From Orychophragmus violaceus (lineage: Eukaryota > Streptophyta > Magnoliopsida > Brassicales > Brassicaceae): 64,000 nucleotides of DNA. Of this stretch, positions 35,304 to 46,967 are shown one piece after another. The position numbers were made by a program, and so were the translations under genes. Each line of letters opens with the position of its first letter. The stretch's first letter is position 1. The DNA is taken from NCBI GenBank assembly GCA_030180135.1, contig CM058231.1:34661034-34725033 (forward strand), read 5' to 3'. The notes under the pieces were generated by a model. That model was not told where the DNA came from. It searched no databases and saw only the letters and a program-made list of their open reading frames with translations.

Positions 35304-36142
35304 TAATAATATGTTAAGTCTTATATTTTAATTAGTAGGCTATATATGATTCGTCGTATTTTTCATAATTTAAAATTTGCTCATTATTATCTATAGTTAT
35401 TAATTGCTAAATTTTAGGTGGGGTGCTATTTTGAATTTGAAAAATAAGGAAATCTATTTTGTACTAAATATTAACTGTAATCCAAAATTTAGGGAAAAAG
35501 TTAAGATTACCATCAAATTTTTAGGAAATATCATTTAATTAAATTTGATTAATTGTGGTTTTAAAAAAAATCTTTCCCAAATGAATTTTGATTTATTTTT
35601 TAGTGTGGACTTTTGACCAATCAAAAGATTTCATTAAAGTCATGTCATCAATAACATCATGATGATATTATAATTTTGATTGGCAAAGAATCATACACAT
35701 CATCGCTTTCAATAATTCAACTTCGTAAATAATATATAGTAGATATATTTACTTATATTTTTTTCAGAAGTTTTGTATATTAAATTTGTTATATCAGTTT
35801 GATATTAATGACCGATATTACAAAGTTTATAAAATTATTACTTATTACTGTTGTTTTTAAATAGCAAATATCATAGTTTCGAAAATTCGTATAGGTTTAT
35901 ATATCTAGATATTTTGTTTTAAAAAACAATACGATCACAGTATCAACATATACACGATATTTATTAATATAAAAAATAGAATATTATATTTATTAATATA
36001 AATTAGACCATCCTTATTGCCGTTGTTTTTTGTTTGGCTTTGCGGGTTCCCTCCGTGAGTCCGTCTCTCTACTTGTTTTGTTAGACCATCCTTAAAGCTG
36101 TTATGGCTTTGATGGTTGAGTTGGAGCCATTGCGTCTTCTTC
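35304..36142. other. AT-rich flank left of the large MULE
   Basis: No gene. 35343-35510 resembles 31100-31345. TAGACCATCCTTA occurs twice near 36003 and 36083, suggesting a small decayed repeat. The TSD of the MULE (CGTCTTCTTC) ends this interval at 36133-36142. Confidence 0.4.
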
Positions 36143-36343
36143 GGGAAAACGGCCAATTCCTACCCACACATTATGAACTGGTACCGTTTAGTACCCATAT
36201 AATTTTGATGTGCCAATGAATACCCAGACTCCTGAATATTTGAATTCTCATACACGAACAATCATTTCGTGGCCAATAGATGCTTTGACCGAGACATCCG
36301 TTAGTCAACCTTAACGGATGCTGACTCATCCGCCACGTTGGAC
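36143..36343 (+). repeat. Left terminal inverted repeat of the MULE
   Basis: 201 bases, inverted match to 54641-54841. 36344-36609 is non-coding DNA between the repeat and the transposase gene. Confidence 0.92.
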
Positions 36344-36609
36344 CGACGTCGTTTTGTTAGTCGAAATTGGTTTAATGATTTTTAAGAAAACGACGTCGTA
36401 TCTTGTATTTTTTTAAAAAAATTAACAATAATAAATTGTTTTAATGATAAACAATCGGGGGTTTAGAAAATCATAAGACACAAAGGGAATTAGGGTTCGT
36501 CGCTGCATCCCCAAAATCGAGTTTCAAAGACAAAATCTACCAAATTGAAAGAAATTAGGAGGCTTAAGGATCGATTCTTCTTCAATCGAAGTCATCTAAG
36601 CTCGTCGAG

Positions 36610-38291
36610 ATGAGGTAAGTATCGATTTCATGGTTCTCGAACTAGGGTTAACGTTGACTGATTTGCATATTTTAATCGATTTTGATTTTTTTAATCGGTT
36701 GGAATATAAATTGCCCTATGAAGATCTGTCTGAGCTTAAAATGCTTTGTCAGAACTATTTAGTATTGAATTTTTATGCTTTATTGAAATCTAACCTTTTT
36801 TCTTTTCAGGACTAATCCTGGCTCGACAGTAGACTTACGAACGATCACTGATGATAATGGGAAAGAGGTTTTTGACAATTTTTATATGTGTTTTGATGGG
36901 CTGCGCAATACATGGAAGAAGTACTGTCATCCCATCTTTGGAATCGACGGTTGTTTCTTGAAATCTGATGCTAAGGGCCAGCTTTTGGCAGCTGTTGAAA
37001 GAGATGTGAACAATCAGATATACCCGTTCGCTTGGGCGATTGTTCAAGTCGAGAACACGGATAGTTGGATGTGGTTTATTCAACACCTTAAGAAGGATTT
37101 GGACCTCCAGAATGGTCATGGTTTCACCCTCGTTTATGATAGACAAAAGGTACTGCTCAACCCTCAGTCACTCATTCTTGAAGTTGAATAATTCTCAATT
37201 ACTCGTCTTTGATGGTGCCTTGTCAATTGTAGGGGTTACTCCGAGCTCTCGAGGACGAACTTCCTGATATTGAGCATCGCATGTGTGCAAGGCACATCTA
37301 TGGAAATCTGAGGGGAAAATTTCCAAAGAGGCCAAAGATGAAAGGCTTATTTTGGTCAGTGGTTGAAAGCTTCAACAAGGCAGACTATGAAGCCAACTTG
37401 AAGCAGCTGGAGCTATATGATGAAGAAGTATACCAAAGCTTCTTGAGTCGCAACCCAGAGAACTGCTGCCGCGCCTTTTTTCAGACATCTTCAAGTTGTG
37501 AAGATGCTTTGAATAACTTCAGTGAGTCATACAACAAAACGTTGGAGAAGGCTCGTGCAATGCCTGTGGTTCAGAGCTTGGAAACAATGAGGAGACAAGC
37601 GATGTTACGGATAAAGAAGAGGAGGGTACAAACAGGGAAGCATAAAGCGAAGCATAGCTTGAAGGTGGGTCTTGTAATCGCAGAAGAGGATAAGCATGTG
37701 AAGTATTGTAGGTCTATTCCTGGACGTGACCGAGTTTTTGAGGGAGATGAGAGAGGCCAGTCCTACGCTGTCAACATGAGGGACAGGACATGTAAGTGTA
37801 GGCGATGGGATCTAACTGGGATTCCTTGCCGTCATGCGCTGCGCGTTGTCTTCGATAATAAGAAGACATACAACACAGAAGAACTAGTCTCAGATTGGTA
37901 TTTGACATCAAAGTGGCATGATCAATATGTGGGTTCTGTTGAGCCGGTGAATGGAATGAAGTTCTGGAAAAAGAGCAATGAGACTACACTTGAGGCTCCA
38001 GAAAGAGAGCCACACAAGGGCCGCAAGAAAAAACCAGAGAAGCGGATTAAGGCCATCAATGAGTCTCCAAAGAAAGGTAAAAAAGTATCCAATCATGGGA
38101 GAGCAGTGCATTGCACACGATGTGGTATTGCTGGTCATTATGCAAGCAGATGCCGTAATGCTGGAGTCCCTATGAAGCCAAGGAAGCTTCGGATGCCAAA
38201 AACGACCAAGAAGAGAAAGAGGAGAGACCAAGCAGAAGATATGACGCTTGGTGAAGGAGCTCCTCCATCAACACAACCATCTCAGACCTAG
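36610..38291 (+). CDS. MuDR-type MULE transposase, N-terminally shortened
   Basis: DDE transposase that cuts and integrates MULE ends. Exons 36610-36614, 36810-37149 and 37233-38291 (GT-AG) give 467 residues starting MRTNPGSTVDL. Visible: first catalytic Asp in FGIDGCFLK (residue 48), second in VYDRQK (residue 112), a SWIM zinc finger (Cys302, Cys304, Cys314, His316), a Lys-rich stretch and a C-terminal CCHC knuckle (CTRCGIAGHYASRC, from residue 409). Plant MULE transposases are usually 600-900 residues with an N-terminal MuDR domain; here the protein begins just before the catalytic domain, so the N-terminal half is lost or encoded elsewhere. All visible frames are open. The five-base first exon is a reading of the splice sites and needs transcript support. 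Confidence 0.82.
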
Positions 38292-38319
38292 TGAAGTGAT
38301 ATGATGATTCAGCTTGTTA

Positions 38320-38505
38320 GGATTTGGTGTTTTTTGGATGTTATGTCTCGGTTTAGTTATGTTATTTTGCAGGTTTCAACTAGTTTTTTGGTGTTGTTGG
38401 ATGTTGTCTCGGATTAGTAATGTTACTATGCAGGTTTCAACTAGTTTTTTGGTGTTGTTGGACGTTGTCTCGGATTAGTGATGCTATTTTGCATGTTGTA
38501 TCTCG
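38320..38505. repeat. Three tandem copies of a unit of about 62 bases
   Basis: Copies contain GTTGTCTCGGATTAG and TGCAGGTTTCAACTAG and lie in the 3' region of the transposase gene. Confidence 0.7.
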
Positions 38506-38639
38506 GTTTTTTTGATATTATGAAATCGGATTTGTGTTTCAGATTATAGTGATCAGTGTCTCTTCTTTATGCTAAAACAGCTTCAAAAGATGATTTAAAA
38601 TTTGTTTGAAGTTTCAGGTACTCAATACAAACAAATTTT

Positions 38640-38784
38640 AAACAAACACACTAACACCAAATCCTTGAAGTTAATAAGACAGACCATGAAACAAACACAC
38701 TAACACAAACCATGAAACAAACACACTAAGATAGACCATTAAACAAACACACTAACACAAACCATGAATCAAACACAATAACAC
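38640..38784. repeat. Tandem repeat of about 30 bases between convergent MULE genes
   Basis: Repeats of AAACAAACACACTAACAC with ACCATGAA spacers. The array lies between the convergent 3' ends of the two MULE genes. Confidence 0.7.
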
Positions 38785-39377
38785 TTATGCCCAGAAAAAC
38801 CAATAACTCACAATCACAACAACTCCGCAGCCAATCAATCGCTTCATGAAGCGCACATCTCCTCCAATTTCATTCACTTCTTTCTTGCAACCGAGAACCT
38901 CGAATTTCATAGCTTCCATTACCTTCTTGAGCTCTTCAATTTCCTTCTCATATCCATTAACAACCTTCTTGAGCTCCTCAATTTCCTTCTCAAAGCTGCT
39001 AAAATCAAAAGTCCCTACAATCTCTTTCAAGTCTTCAATCTCTTCTACCATTGACTCATCCGTCCATTTGAACAAATGTAATTTGTCGTTATCTGACCCC
39101 CACAGACAGCAATGGAAAAGACGACATGGGTTCTTAACAGTTCCTGATGTTTTAATCACAGAAGCTTCTCCACATCTACAAAAACATGACATGCCTCTAT
39201 CACCCCTTCCACGACCACCACGGCTCAGAAAAACACTAAACCCTGTAATTTTGGCCAAAACAGATCCATTTATAACAACCCAAAATCTGAAAAACGACGT
39301 TAATGTTTATCAAATCGGCCAACCATAAACGTACCTGAGTCACCAGAAGACGCTCTCTTGGTCGATGATGTCGCCAT
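38785..39377 (-). CDS. GRF-type zinc-finger, coiled-coil, membrane-anchored protein of the MULE
   Basis: Exons 39335-39377 and 38785-39242 (minus strand, GT-AG) give 166 residues beginning MATSSTKRASSGDSGF. A Gly/Arg-rich segment precedes a GRF zinc finger (CFCRCGEA, KTSGTVKNPCRLFHCC), then heptad-like repeats EKEIEELKKV twice form a coiled coil, and the last 20 or so residues are a hydrophobic segment (CGVVVIVSYWFFWA). Such small GRF proteins accompany transposase genes in plant MULEs; their role is not known to me. The frame is open. The promoter has been displaced: Gypsy element F begins 18 bases upstream of the ATG. An alternative acceptor nearer 39285 is possible. Confidence 0.72.
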
Positions 39378-40193
39378 TTTTGCCCAGAGCCACTGTGTGA
39401 TAACCCGTATCCAAAATACGGTCAACGGGCAGCAGAAAGTCAACCAGGGGTAAAATTGTCATTTTACCAATGTCGGGGGTAAAATGGTAATTTTACCAAA
39501 AGTCGAGACGGAAGCCGAGACGGGCCGAATATTCTTATATTTTAATATAAAGAATGTTTACAAGACCAGAGTTGGAGAAATCAGAGCAGAAACGCGTTCT
39601 ACGGCTTGTCGGGATGGAAACCGACAAAACCGAAGAAACTTCAAAAATTCATAACCGGAGCTACGGGTGTCCAAACGGAGTGATTCAAAATGCTAAATTC
39701 ATCAAATAGCATGGAGAATCTGATTATGGAAGGTTGAGGATTTATGGGATCGTCTAGAGAGTTTTAAAAATATTAAATGCGAAACCGGCTAAACAGAAGC
39801 ATCGGGATAGTCGAGAATAAGAAGTTGCTGATTGGTTGGAGGATGAACGTGGCTAAGAGAGATACAGAAATAAGATTCACTGAATTTAGAGGCTTGTGTG
39901 TCGTGGCAAGAGGAGAAGAAAAAAGAAATGGATTCATGAACCTTATTTGCTGACATGAAGGAAGAAGAGACCAAATCCAATGAATCTCATTTTACAACAC
40001 ATGGTGAATTGTATTCACCCCTCTTTTGGATTATGGTATCGTGGCAACATCAGATGGAGGGGAGGCCAACTGTTGGCATATCATTTTGTAGCACAAGGTG
40101 AAGTGTATTTCTCCACATTATGAGCTTGGTGTCGTGGCTTTTGGAGGAGGCAAGGAGGTGACATTTGTCACACATCAAGACACCAATGGTTAC

Positions 40194-40202
40194 TATAAAA
40201 AG
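40194..40202 (+). promoter_or_regulatory. TATA box in the left LTR of F
   Basis: TATAAAAAG lies about 45 bases before the purine tract. The same box is at 51395-51403 in the right LTR. The tract would therefore lie at the very start of the element's transcript. Confidence 0.55.
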
Positions 40203-40239
40203 AGGCTCCATCCCCCTTCATTTTCATCACAACAAAAAA

Positions 40240-41010
40240 ACACAAAGAGAAGGAGAGAGGAGGAGAAGAAAAGCGTGAGAAGAAAGAAGGAAGAAGAAGA
40301 AGAAGAAGGAGGAGGAAGAGAAGAAGAAGAAGAAGAAGAAGAAGAAGAAGAAGAAGAAGAAGAAGAAGGAGAATAAGGAGGAGGAGAGGAGAAGAAAGAA
40401 GAAGTCGGGGGAGGAGAGAAGAAGAAAGAGAAGAAGGAGAGAGAGAAGAAGCGTGGAGAAGGAGAGAAGAAGCATGAAGAAGAAGTAAGGAGAGAGAAGC
40501 GTGAGATGGGGAGAAGAAGAAGAAGAAGGAGCGTGAAGAGGAGGGAGAGAAGAAGAAGAGCGAAGCGTGAGGGAGAAGAAAGGAGAAGAAGAAGAAGAGG
40601 TGAAGCGTGAGGAAGAAGGAAGAAGAAGAAGAAGAAAGAAGAGGAGGAGAAGAAGAACCCGGAGGAGGAAGATGAAGAAGAAGAAGTGAAGCGTGAGGAG
40701 AAGAAGACCGGGGAGAGAGAAGAGGCGTGGAGGAAGAGAGAAGAAGATGAAGCTTGAGGAGAGAAGAAGAAGAAAAAGAAGAGAGAAGAATAGCGTGAGG
40801 AGGAAGAGAAAGAGAGAGAGAGAGAGAAGAAGCGTGAAGAAGAGGAGAGAGAAGAAGAGGGAAAGAGAGAGAAGCGTGAGATGAGGAGGAGAGAAGAAGA
40901 AGAAGACCGGAGGAGAGAGAAAGAAGAGAGAGAAAGAAGAGAGAGAAATTAGAGAGATGTGAAGATGAAGAAGAGAGAGAGAAGGAGGCGTGAAGGAGAG
41001 AGAAGATGGT
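40240..41010 (+). repeat. Purine-only tract (GAA/GAGA) in the left LTR of F
   Basis: About 770 bases almost wholly A and G on the plus strand, mainly GAAGAA and GAGAGA with recurrent GAAGCGTGA-like interruptions. Long Lys/Glu/Arg frames here come from composition only. Confidence 0.9.
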
Positions 41011-43102
41011 CCGGAAGCTTGGTTAGAATTATTCGGTCAACGGTCAGGACGTTCGGGAAGCTTCAGGGTTTGAGTTCGTGCATTCGGGAGGTTCGGGTTC
41101 CAGTTCAGGGGTCTCGGGATTCATACCGTGTCAGAGCCGCCATTACCGCGCCTATCTCACTGTGAGTCGGCTCACAAACTCGTAGATTCATATAGACCAT
41201 AAATTGATAAACCGTAGTACTAGGATTGCATACCCGTTAATTAACCTGATTAGTAATTAATAATTAATTGGACGTTTAATGTTAAACCGGTTAAGATCGG
41301 ATAAGCATGTTAGGGTTTAAAGAATTAAAAGGTTAATTGGTTGTGTGCCGCTAGGTTGTTAGTAATGATTGTGTGATGCATTCATATAGACCCATTTGAT
41401 TAGGACCGTATATGCATCTATATATTGTATAAGAATGATAATTAATGAATCTATATACAGGAATTAAGACGACCTTAAAATACGAGTTAACCTGAACAAA
41501 CGTATAGAATAAAGTATCGGGATCGGGTTTTAAGTTAATAGCGAGAATGGGTAATGAATCAATAAATTTAATAATGAGACGTCGGGGAGTTAGTAAGTTA
41601 CTAACTCTAAACCGACGGATCGAGGAGTTGTTAAAAGAGATCTAGAACGGGTTAAATAAGGAAAGTGGTATGTGTGGTGAGCCGTCTACGGGTTAGCAAC
41701 CCGCTAACCCAAGGTAGCGGATAAGAATGAACTAAAAGACTTAGAAACCCTAATAGGCCTGCTTGTGTTATGATTGCTGTAATTGTTGTGATTGATTGTG
41801 ATTGCGTGTTTGATTGTTGTGATTGCTGTGTTGTGTTGAGCTTTGTGTGCAGGCTTGTTAGATTGCTCGGTGTTGGGCCGAGCAATCATTGTGGACACTT
41901 ACTCTGGTCACGGGACCGGGTAAGTTAGTGGTGCTGACTAGGTATCTTACATAGTCAGAGCGGTGGTGTTGGTAGTATAGTGGCTTGCGGAATGGTTGGG
42001 GATTTGTTGTTGTTATTATTGTTGTTAATTGCGTGATCTGTGCTAGAGTCCCAGCGAGTCTGCGTGTTTACATTTCTGCACTAGGACTCTAGGGTGCGTT
42101 AGATTTCGCAAGCCTAGGTTTTGTTTACGTTCCGGTACTTCCGACCCGATTGGATCCTCGGGTTTTGCCTAATCGGATCATGGCGATTCCGGTTATGGTG
42201 TTAACCTACTGGGTGACGCCGGTAGGTGTGCGATTCGGAGAATACGGGGTCATGTCCTAGGGCCGGATCGCATGGAAACTCAGGTTACCTGGGGTAACAG
42301 GAGTCACCGCGTATCGATGGACAGAGAACGGTGTCCTAGCCGTGGGGACCTTGTGTACACGGTTAGGAGTCGTGGGTTAGTTACCATGTAGGTAACGATG
42401 TAGACCCGTGGAAGTTACCGAGATCGTAGGGCCCAGTGTTGTTTTTTTATTTCTCTTGGTGCGCGATAGATAGATCGAGTCCAATCGAGGACATGTGCCG
42501 CAGTGCCTTCGATTTCCCTTAATTCTCCTTATCTTTGGCATTGATTGTGTGTTGTGGGTTTATCACGACGTGGTAGTGCGTGATCGACTATTTATTTCGG
42601 TTAATTGTTATTTTGGGTTTTGGGGCGGGAATCTGTAGACTCTAGAAAGATTAGAAGCCGTTAGTGGGGAGCCGATTCACTGGGTGATCTTAGATCGCTC
42701 ATTATACTCTTTTGTGTTTTTCAGGTTTAGGTAGCGACGGACGCGGGAGGTCCTCGGTGTGGTTTCGGGTTGCTTGTGACGGGATTTGATTCGTGGGTTT
42801 TTGGGTGTTTTCTCGGTTCGGCGTTATTATTATTTCGTGTATTGATTTCTTTGTATATTTGACTTGACGATTGTTTGTGGAATTCTATTAAACGTTGTAC
42901 TCAACGTTGATTACTCAGAAATGAAATTGTTTCCCTGATATGAGGTTTTAGTCCGAACCGACACAACTCATCGAAGTAGTGCAGGTGGTACCGCTTGTGC
43001 TATGGATATGAGGATAGCGGAGTCGAGGATAGATTGGTACGAGCCTTTGTCTCAAACCGAACTATCTTTGGCTTCGTCCTGTGGCGAACTTTTACCGTTC
43101 GA

Positions 43103-44332
43103 TGATAGGCTCAAAGTTAATCCCTATTCTAAACTGCAAGTGAACAGCAATGTCAAAGTAGTATATAGGGTTATCGAATCCACAGGGACACTTGGTCTCA
43201 ATAGATCAGAACAGTAGAGACTAATACTAGAAATAAGAAATGTGATTGAATTAAAAGCGGTGCGAGAAAGTAAATCAGTAGCAGAGATTAACGGTTGTGG
43301 AAGCAAGTAATTAAAAGCGTCAAGCCTAGGGTATTCTCAGGAAATCAGACAAGCAGACAGTTCATTCAGCAAGGATCTAATTAAGCACAGTTCTAGAACT
43401 CAAAACACAGATATAGAATTAACCAAATTCCTTTGCGATAATTCTCTAAGTCTAAGTGCAGCAAACCAAACTTTCGTTTGCGAGAACTAACAGATTAAAC
43501 TAGCATTAATCCCAAGTTTGATATGTTCACAATTATCCTAAACCAAACTTCCGTTTGCGCAAAGTTTAATTGCCCAATTTAATTAGTTCAGATTCCTAAA
43601 CCCCACTTCCGTGACGTATTTAGCAACCTAAGATCTAGATTCTAATTGATCAGGTTAGAACTAGCTTTAAGCACAATTAAATTGAAGAACATATATAGTT
43701 TGAATCCTTAACTGAATTTGAACAAGTCTAGCAAGTCATGAAATCCTATGTGAGAAAACCTAAACCTAAAAAGGAATCTACTCAGACATAATCATTGAAA
43801 CAGAAAATATCTTGAATAGAAAACCAAATATCATAAAACAAAGTAAAGATCTGGGGTTCAAAATCCTCTCTCTTTCGAGAGCAGGATCAGCCCCTAACTC
43901 TCTCTGAAATAAAATAAGACTTAATGAAAAGCGTAGCCTAAACAATGGCTTAAAAACCCTAATATATTGGTCTAAAGTCGGCTGGGGGCCTTTTTGCAAG
44001 TCTGGGAAGTTTCTGGGCAAAAACTGTAATTTCTCCAAAATGCAGATTTTTGGGCGCAGAACTGCGTCGACCTAGTGCAAAACTGCAACGATCGTTGCAC
44101 TGCAACGACAGTTGCACAACTGCAACGACAGTTGCAAGGCGAAAACGCAGCCAGTGAACTCTGTGAGATCTCTAAATAGTGCAGAATTGCTCCAAATGCT
44201 CCCAAAACGTCCAATTAGGCTCCAGATGTCATTAAACCTGTAAAACACCTGAAAAGACTCCAAAACATAGTAAAAGACTCGATAAATAACACATATACCA
44301 TGGTTAAAATCCCTAAAATCCATGGTATATCA
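43103..44332 (-). repeat. 3' LTR of element G
   Basis: 1230 bases. Polypurine tract complement ACTCCCCCACACT follows at 44333-44345. Contains TGCAACGATCGTTGCA (44084-44099) and two further near-palindromes. Confidence 0.93.
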
Positions 44333-44345
44333 ACTCCCCCACACT

Positions 44346-45673
44346 TAGCTCTTGCTTGCCCTCAAGCAAGTAAGGAACCAAAGCATAAGAAAAGAAGTTT
44401 GAAAACACAGAAACTCATTTCGTCCTAGGAACTTTCACAATCACATTCACTTAGTAAGCCACTGAAAACTTTCCTACAGAACTCAAGACCACAATATACT
44501 TCCCCCACACTTAGCAACTGTCCCAAGTAAACTCCACAATCACATTCAAGCATTCAAATTCTCCCTACTGACTTCTGCAAGTATTTAAGTGCGGTCTCAC
44601 CTAAGGAGTATCGATCAAAGGGCACATGGATTCTTACCTAGTCAGCTCTAGACCACCATACTATCTTTCTCTAGTCCCTTTCTTCTCTTTCCCTTCTTTA
44701 ACAACTGATTTTTCCCCACTGGGTATCATTTTTTTTTTATCAGTGTTCTTCCCGTTATAGGGTGTACTTTGGACACATTCCATGGATCACATGAGAGATA
44801 AAAGTGTTTGCTAATATTCCCATGACCACTTCGGAGTTACTAACTCATCCTCAGTTTATTATCTTTTTTTTTTTTTTTTTTTACTTTACAGAAGGGGAGA
44901 AGGGAACTAAATAGGATATGTTGACAGGCTGTGTCAGAACTAACAGGGAATCCGACACAAAGTATACCAAGCCCTTAGGTGAGAAATCTAAGTCAGTATT
45001 AAGGTTGAAGTCAGTAAAGGATCCTCTGATACCTGAAGTGATGTGGGTGTTCCCAGTAGGTTGATCTGTGATGGGGTTTTCTAATAGTCAGAGAGTCTCT
45101 GCAAGTCTGTCCAATGGTCACTTAGTTCCTGTTCAAGCGAAAATTTTCCTCGGAAAATCATAGTTTCATACAAATTTTGACTCAATAAAACAATGTTTTT
45201 GAAAAACTAAGAAAACAAAAGCGTGCGTCAGTAGCTTCCTCCTCCACACTTAAACTACACTGTCCCCAGTGTAATCGAAGCATGAGCTCGGTGAAAGAAT
45301 AATCAAAGTGAAGAACAAACCGAAAAGTTGCAGAATACTTATCTGTCGTCGCCCTGCGTCGATCGATGCCACAAGGGTGTCGATCGATGCAAGGCGAATA
45401 TGCTCGCGGTTATGTAGATAACCGATGTCTGAACCGCAATCAATTCGGCTAACCGTGAATCGCGACTGCATCGACCGATGCACAATGTGTGTCGATCGAT
45501 GCAAGGCGATTATTCCTGTTTCCCTCAGCTCTGAACACACTTAAACAGAAAAATTAAAAATACCAAATCAAAATGAAAAAAAAAACAAAAACAAAAACGA
45601 ACCTAACAGTGGGTTGCCTCCCACTCAGCGCTTGTTTTTAGTCATTAGCTTGACTATTGGAAAGAGATTGGAT
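44346..45673 (-). other. Non-coding 3' interior of element G
   Basis: No coding frame. Includes T-runs near 44730 and 44865, and two paired-palindrome modules at about 45354-45396 and 45466-45510, each ending GATGCAAGGCGA. Confidence 0.6.
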
Positions 45674-46774
45674 TCATGGTGGTTTCAACAGAGACTTTGA
45701 ATGTCTTTGTGAATATCTCTTCATCCAAGGAGGTGTATAGGCATTATGATCATGAGGCTTTCCAAGGAATGAGAAATCAGAATCAGGGCGGGAGCGAAGC
45801 TTGGGCGGTCTACTGCGTTTTCCTGCATTCAAAACAATATGATCAGAAGGTTTAAGCTTAGATGATTTGTTCCTTACCTTTGATGTATATCTGATGTCTG
45901 GAGCTTTCTGCTTATGAGCAGTTGCAGGTACTGAAGATGTTAGAGCAGGTTCAAGAGGAACCACCATCTTCTTCTTTCCACTATCAGATACTGTAGTTCC
46001 ACCAATCTGAACTTCTTCTTTCAGATGACCATCAGCGGAGATCATCTTCTTTGCATGAACTCGCGAAGTTTCAACTGGTGGTGTTTTATTCACCTTCTTA
46101 TCTATCACTTTCATGCAGTTAGCCACTTCTATCTCTTGTTTAGAAGGTTTAGGAACCTTAGGATATGGCACTAGGGGCTTGTAGGCTCGTTCTGGCACTG
46201 TTGCAGGTTTCTGGACATGTCTGCGTTCTGTGTCGATCGTTGCATGATGTGTGTCGATCGATGCAAGGCGATTCTGTTTCTCGAAAGAACTCGAAATTGC
46301 CGTCAGAATGGCGTGTCGATCGTCACTAAGGGGGTGTCGATCGATGCATGTATCAGGAAGACAATATTCATCCAGAAAATCCGAGATTATGCTCTCTTCT
46401 TCACCTAGCAACTCAATCTCATCCCTTAAGGTCACAGCTTTGATGGATCTACACTGTTCAGCTTTCCTAGCTTCATTATGCCTTTGTATTGCTCCTTCTG
46501 TCTGCTGAACTTGGACATCTAGTTTCTTCAAATGTGTGCTCAAGTATTCAAGCTTCCCATTCAGACTTTCATGTATAGCTTCCAGGTTCCTGTCGAAGTT
46601 TGCAGCAGTCTTAGCCTGATCCTCTAGCAACTGCTCCATCATGGCTTCTATCTTGCACTCATAAGCTCTGTTTTCTTGGAATTCATAATCTCTGGTGAAT
46701 GAATAGGAGCCATAGCCTCTGCAGAACGAGTTATTCTGCTGATTTTCCGACATCCGTCCAATCATTCCCATCAT
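45674..46774 (-). CDS. Athila-type gag fragment (366 residues)
   Basis: Starts at an ATG shortly after an in-frame stop and reads through to 45674. The N-terminal third has a coiled-coil stretch (EQLLEDQAKTAANFDRNLEA, then LEYLSTHLKKLDVQVQQTE) like the C-terminal part of Arabidopsis Athila ORF1 proteins. The middle carries LASIDTHHATIDTERR, encoded by a paired-palindrome module, and the C-terminus is Lys/Pro rich (PYPKVPKPSKQEIEVANCMK). The usual N-terminal gag core is missing, and no protease, RT or integrase follows. The leader seems to have been joined to the middle of gag by a deletion. Open frame, but function is unlikely to be that of a full gag. Confidence 0.72.
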   Translation of the reverse strand: MMGMIGRMSENQQNNSFCRGYGSYSFTRDYEFQENRAYECKIEAMMEQLLEDQAKTAANFDRNLEAIHESLNGKLEYLSTHLKKLDVQVQQTEGAIQRHNEARKAEQCRSIKAVTLRDEIELLGEEESIISDFLDEYCLPDTCIDRHPLSDDRHAILTAISSSFEKQNRLASIDTHHATIDTERRHVQKPATVPERAYKPLVPYPKVPKPSKQEIEVANCMKVIDKKVNKTPPVETSRVHAKKMISADGHLKEEVQIGGTTVSDSGKKKMVVPLEPALTSSVPATAHKQKAPDIRYTSKVRNKSSKLKPSDHIVLNAGKRSRPPKLRSRPDSDFSFLGKPHDHNAYTPPWMKRYSQRHSKSLLKPP

Positions 46775-46943
46775 TCTTTCACGATGTGTCGATCGATGCA
46801 GAGTAGCGTCGATCGATGCAGGGCGATTCTAGGCGTACCTGAAACGCAAAAACAGAAAAAGAAAAAAAAATTAGTAGCAAAAAATTAAAAACGAAAATCC
46901 TAGTCTAAACCCTAAGTTCAAATCTATCGAGGACTCAAAAGAG

Positions 46944-46961
46944 TCCCCGGCAACGGCGCCA
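46944..46961 (-). promoter_or_regulatory. Primer binding site (tRNA-Asp), element G
   Basis: On the minus strand, TGGCGCCGTTGCCGGGGA lies six bases from the LTR and is complementary to the 3' end of plant tRNA-Asp(GTC), the primer typical of Athila/TAT Gypsy elements. Confidence 0.88.
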
Positions 46962-46967
46962 AAAACT

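Noticed and set aside
36041..36156. Short minus-strand frame ending at the MULE boundary
   Set aside because: Crosses the TSD and terminal repeat; no domain.
40098..40900. Lys/Glu/Arg-rich proteins and their Phe/Ser/Leu-rich mirror frames
   Set aside because: Products of the purine tract composition; no start context or conservation beyond the LTR itself.
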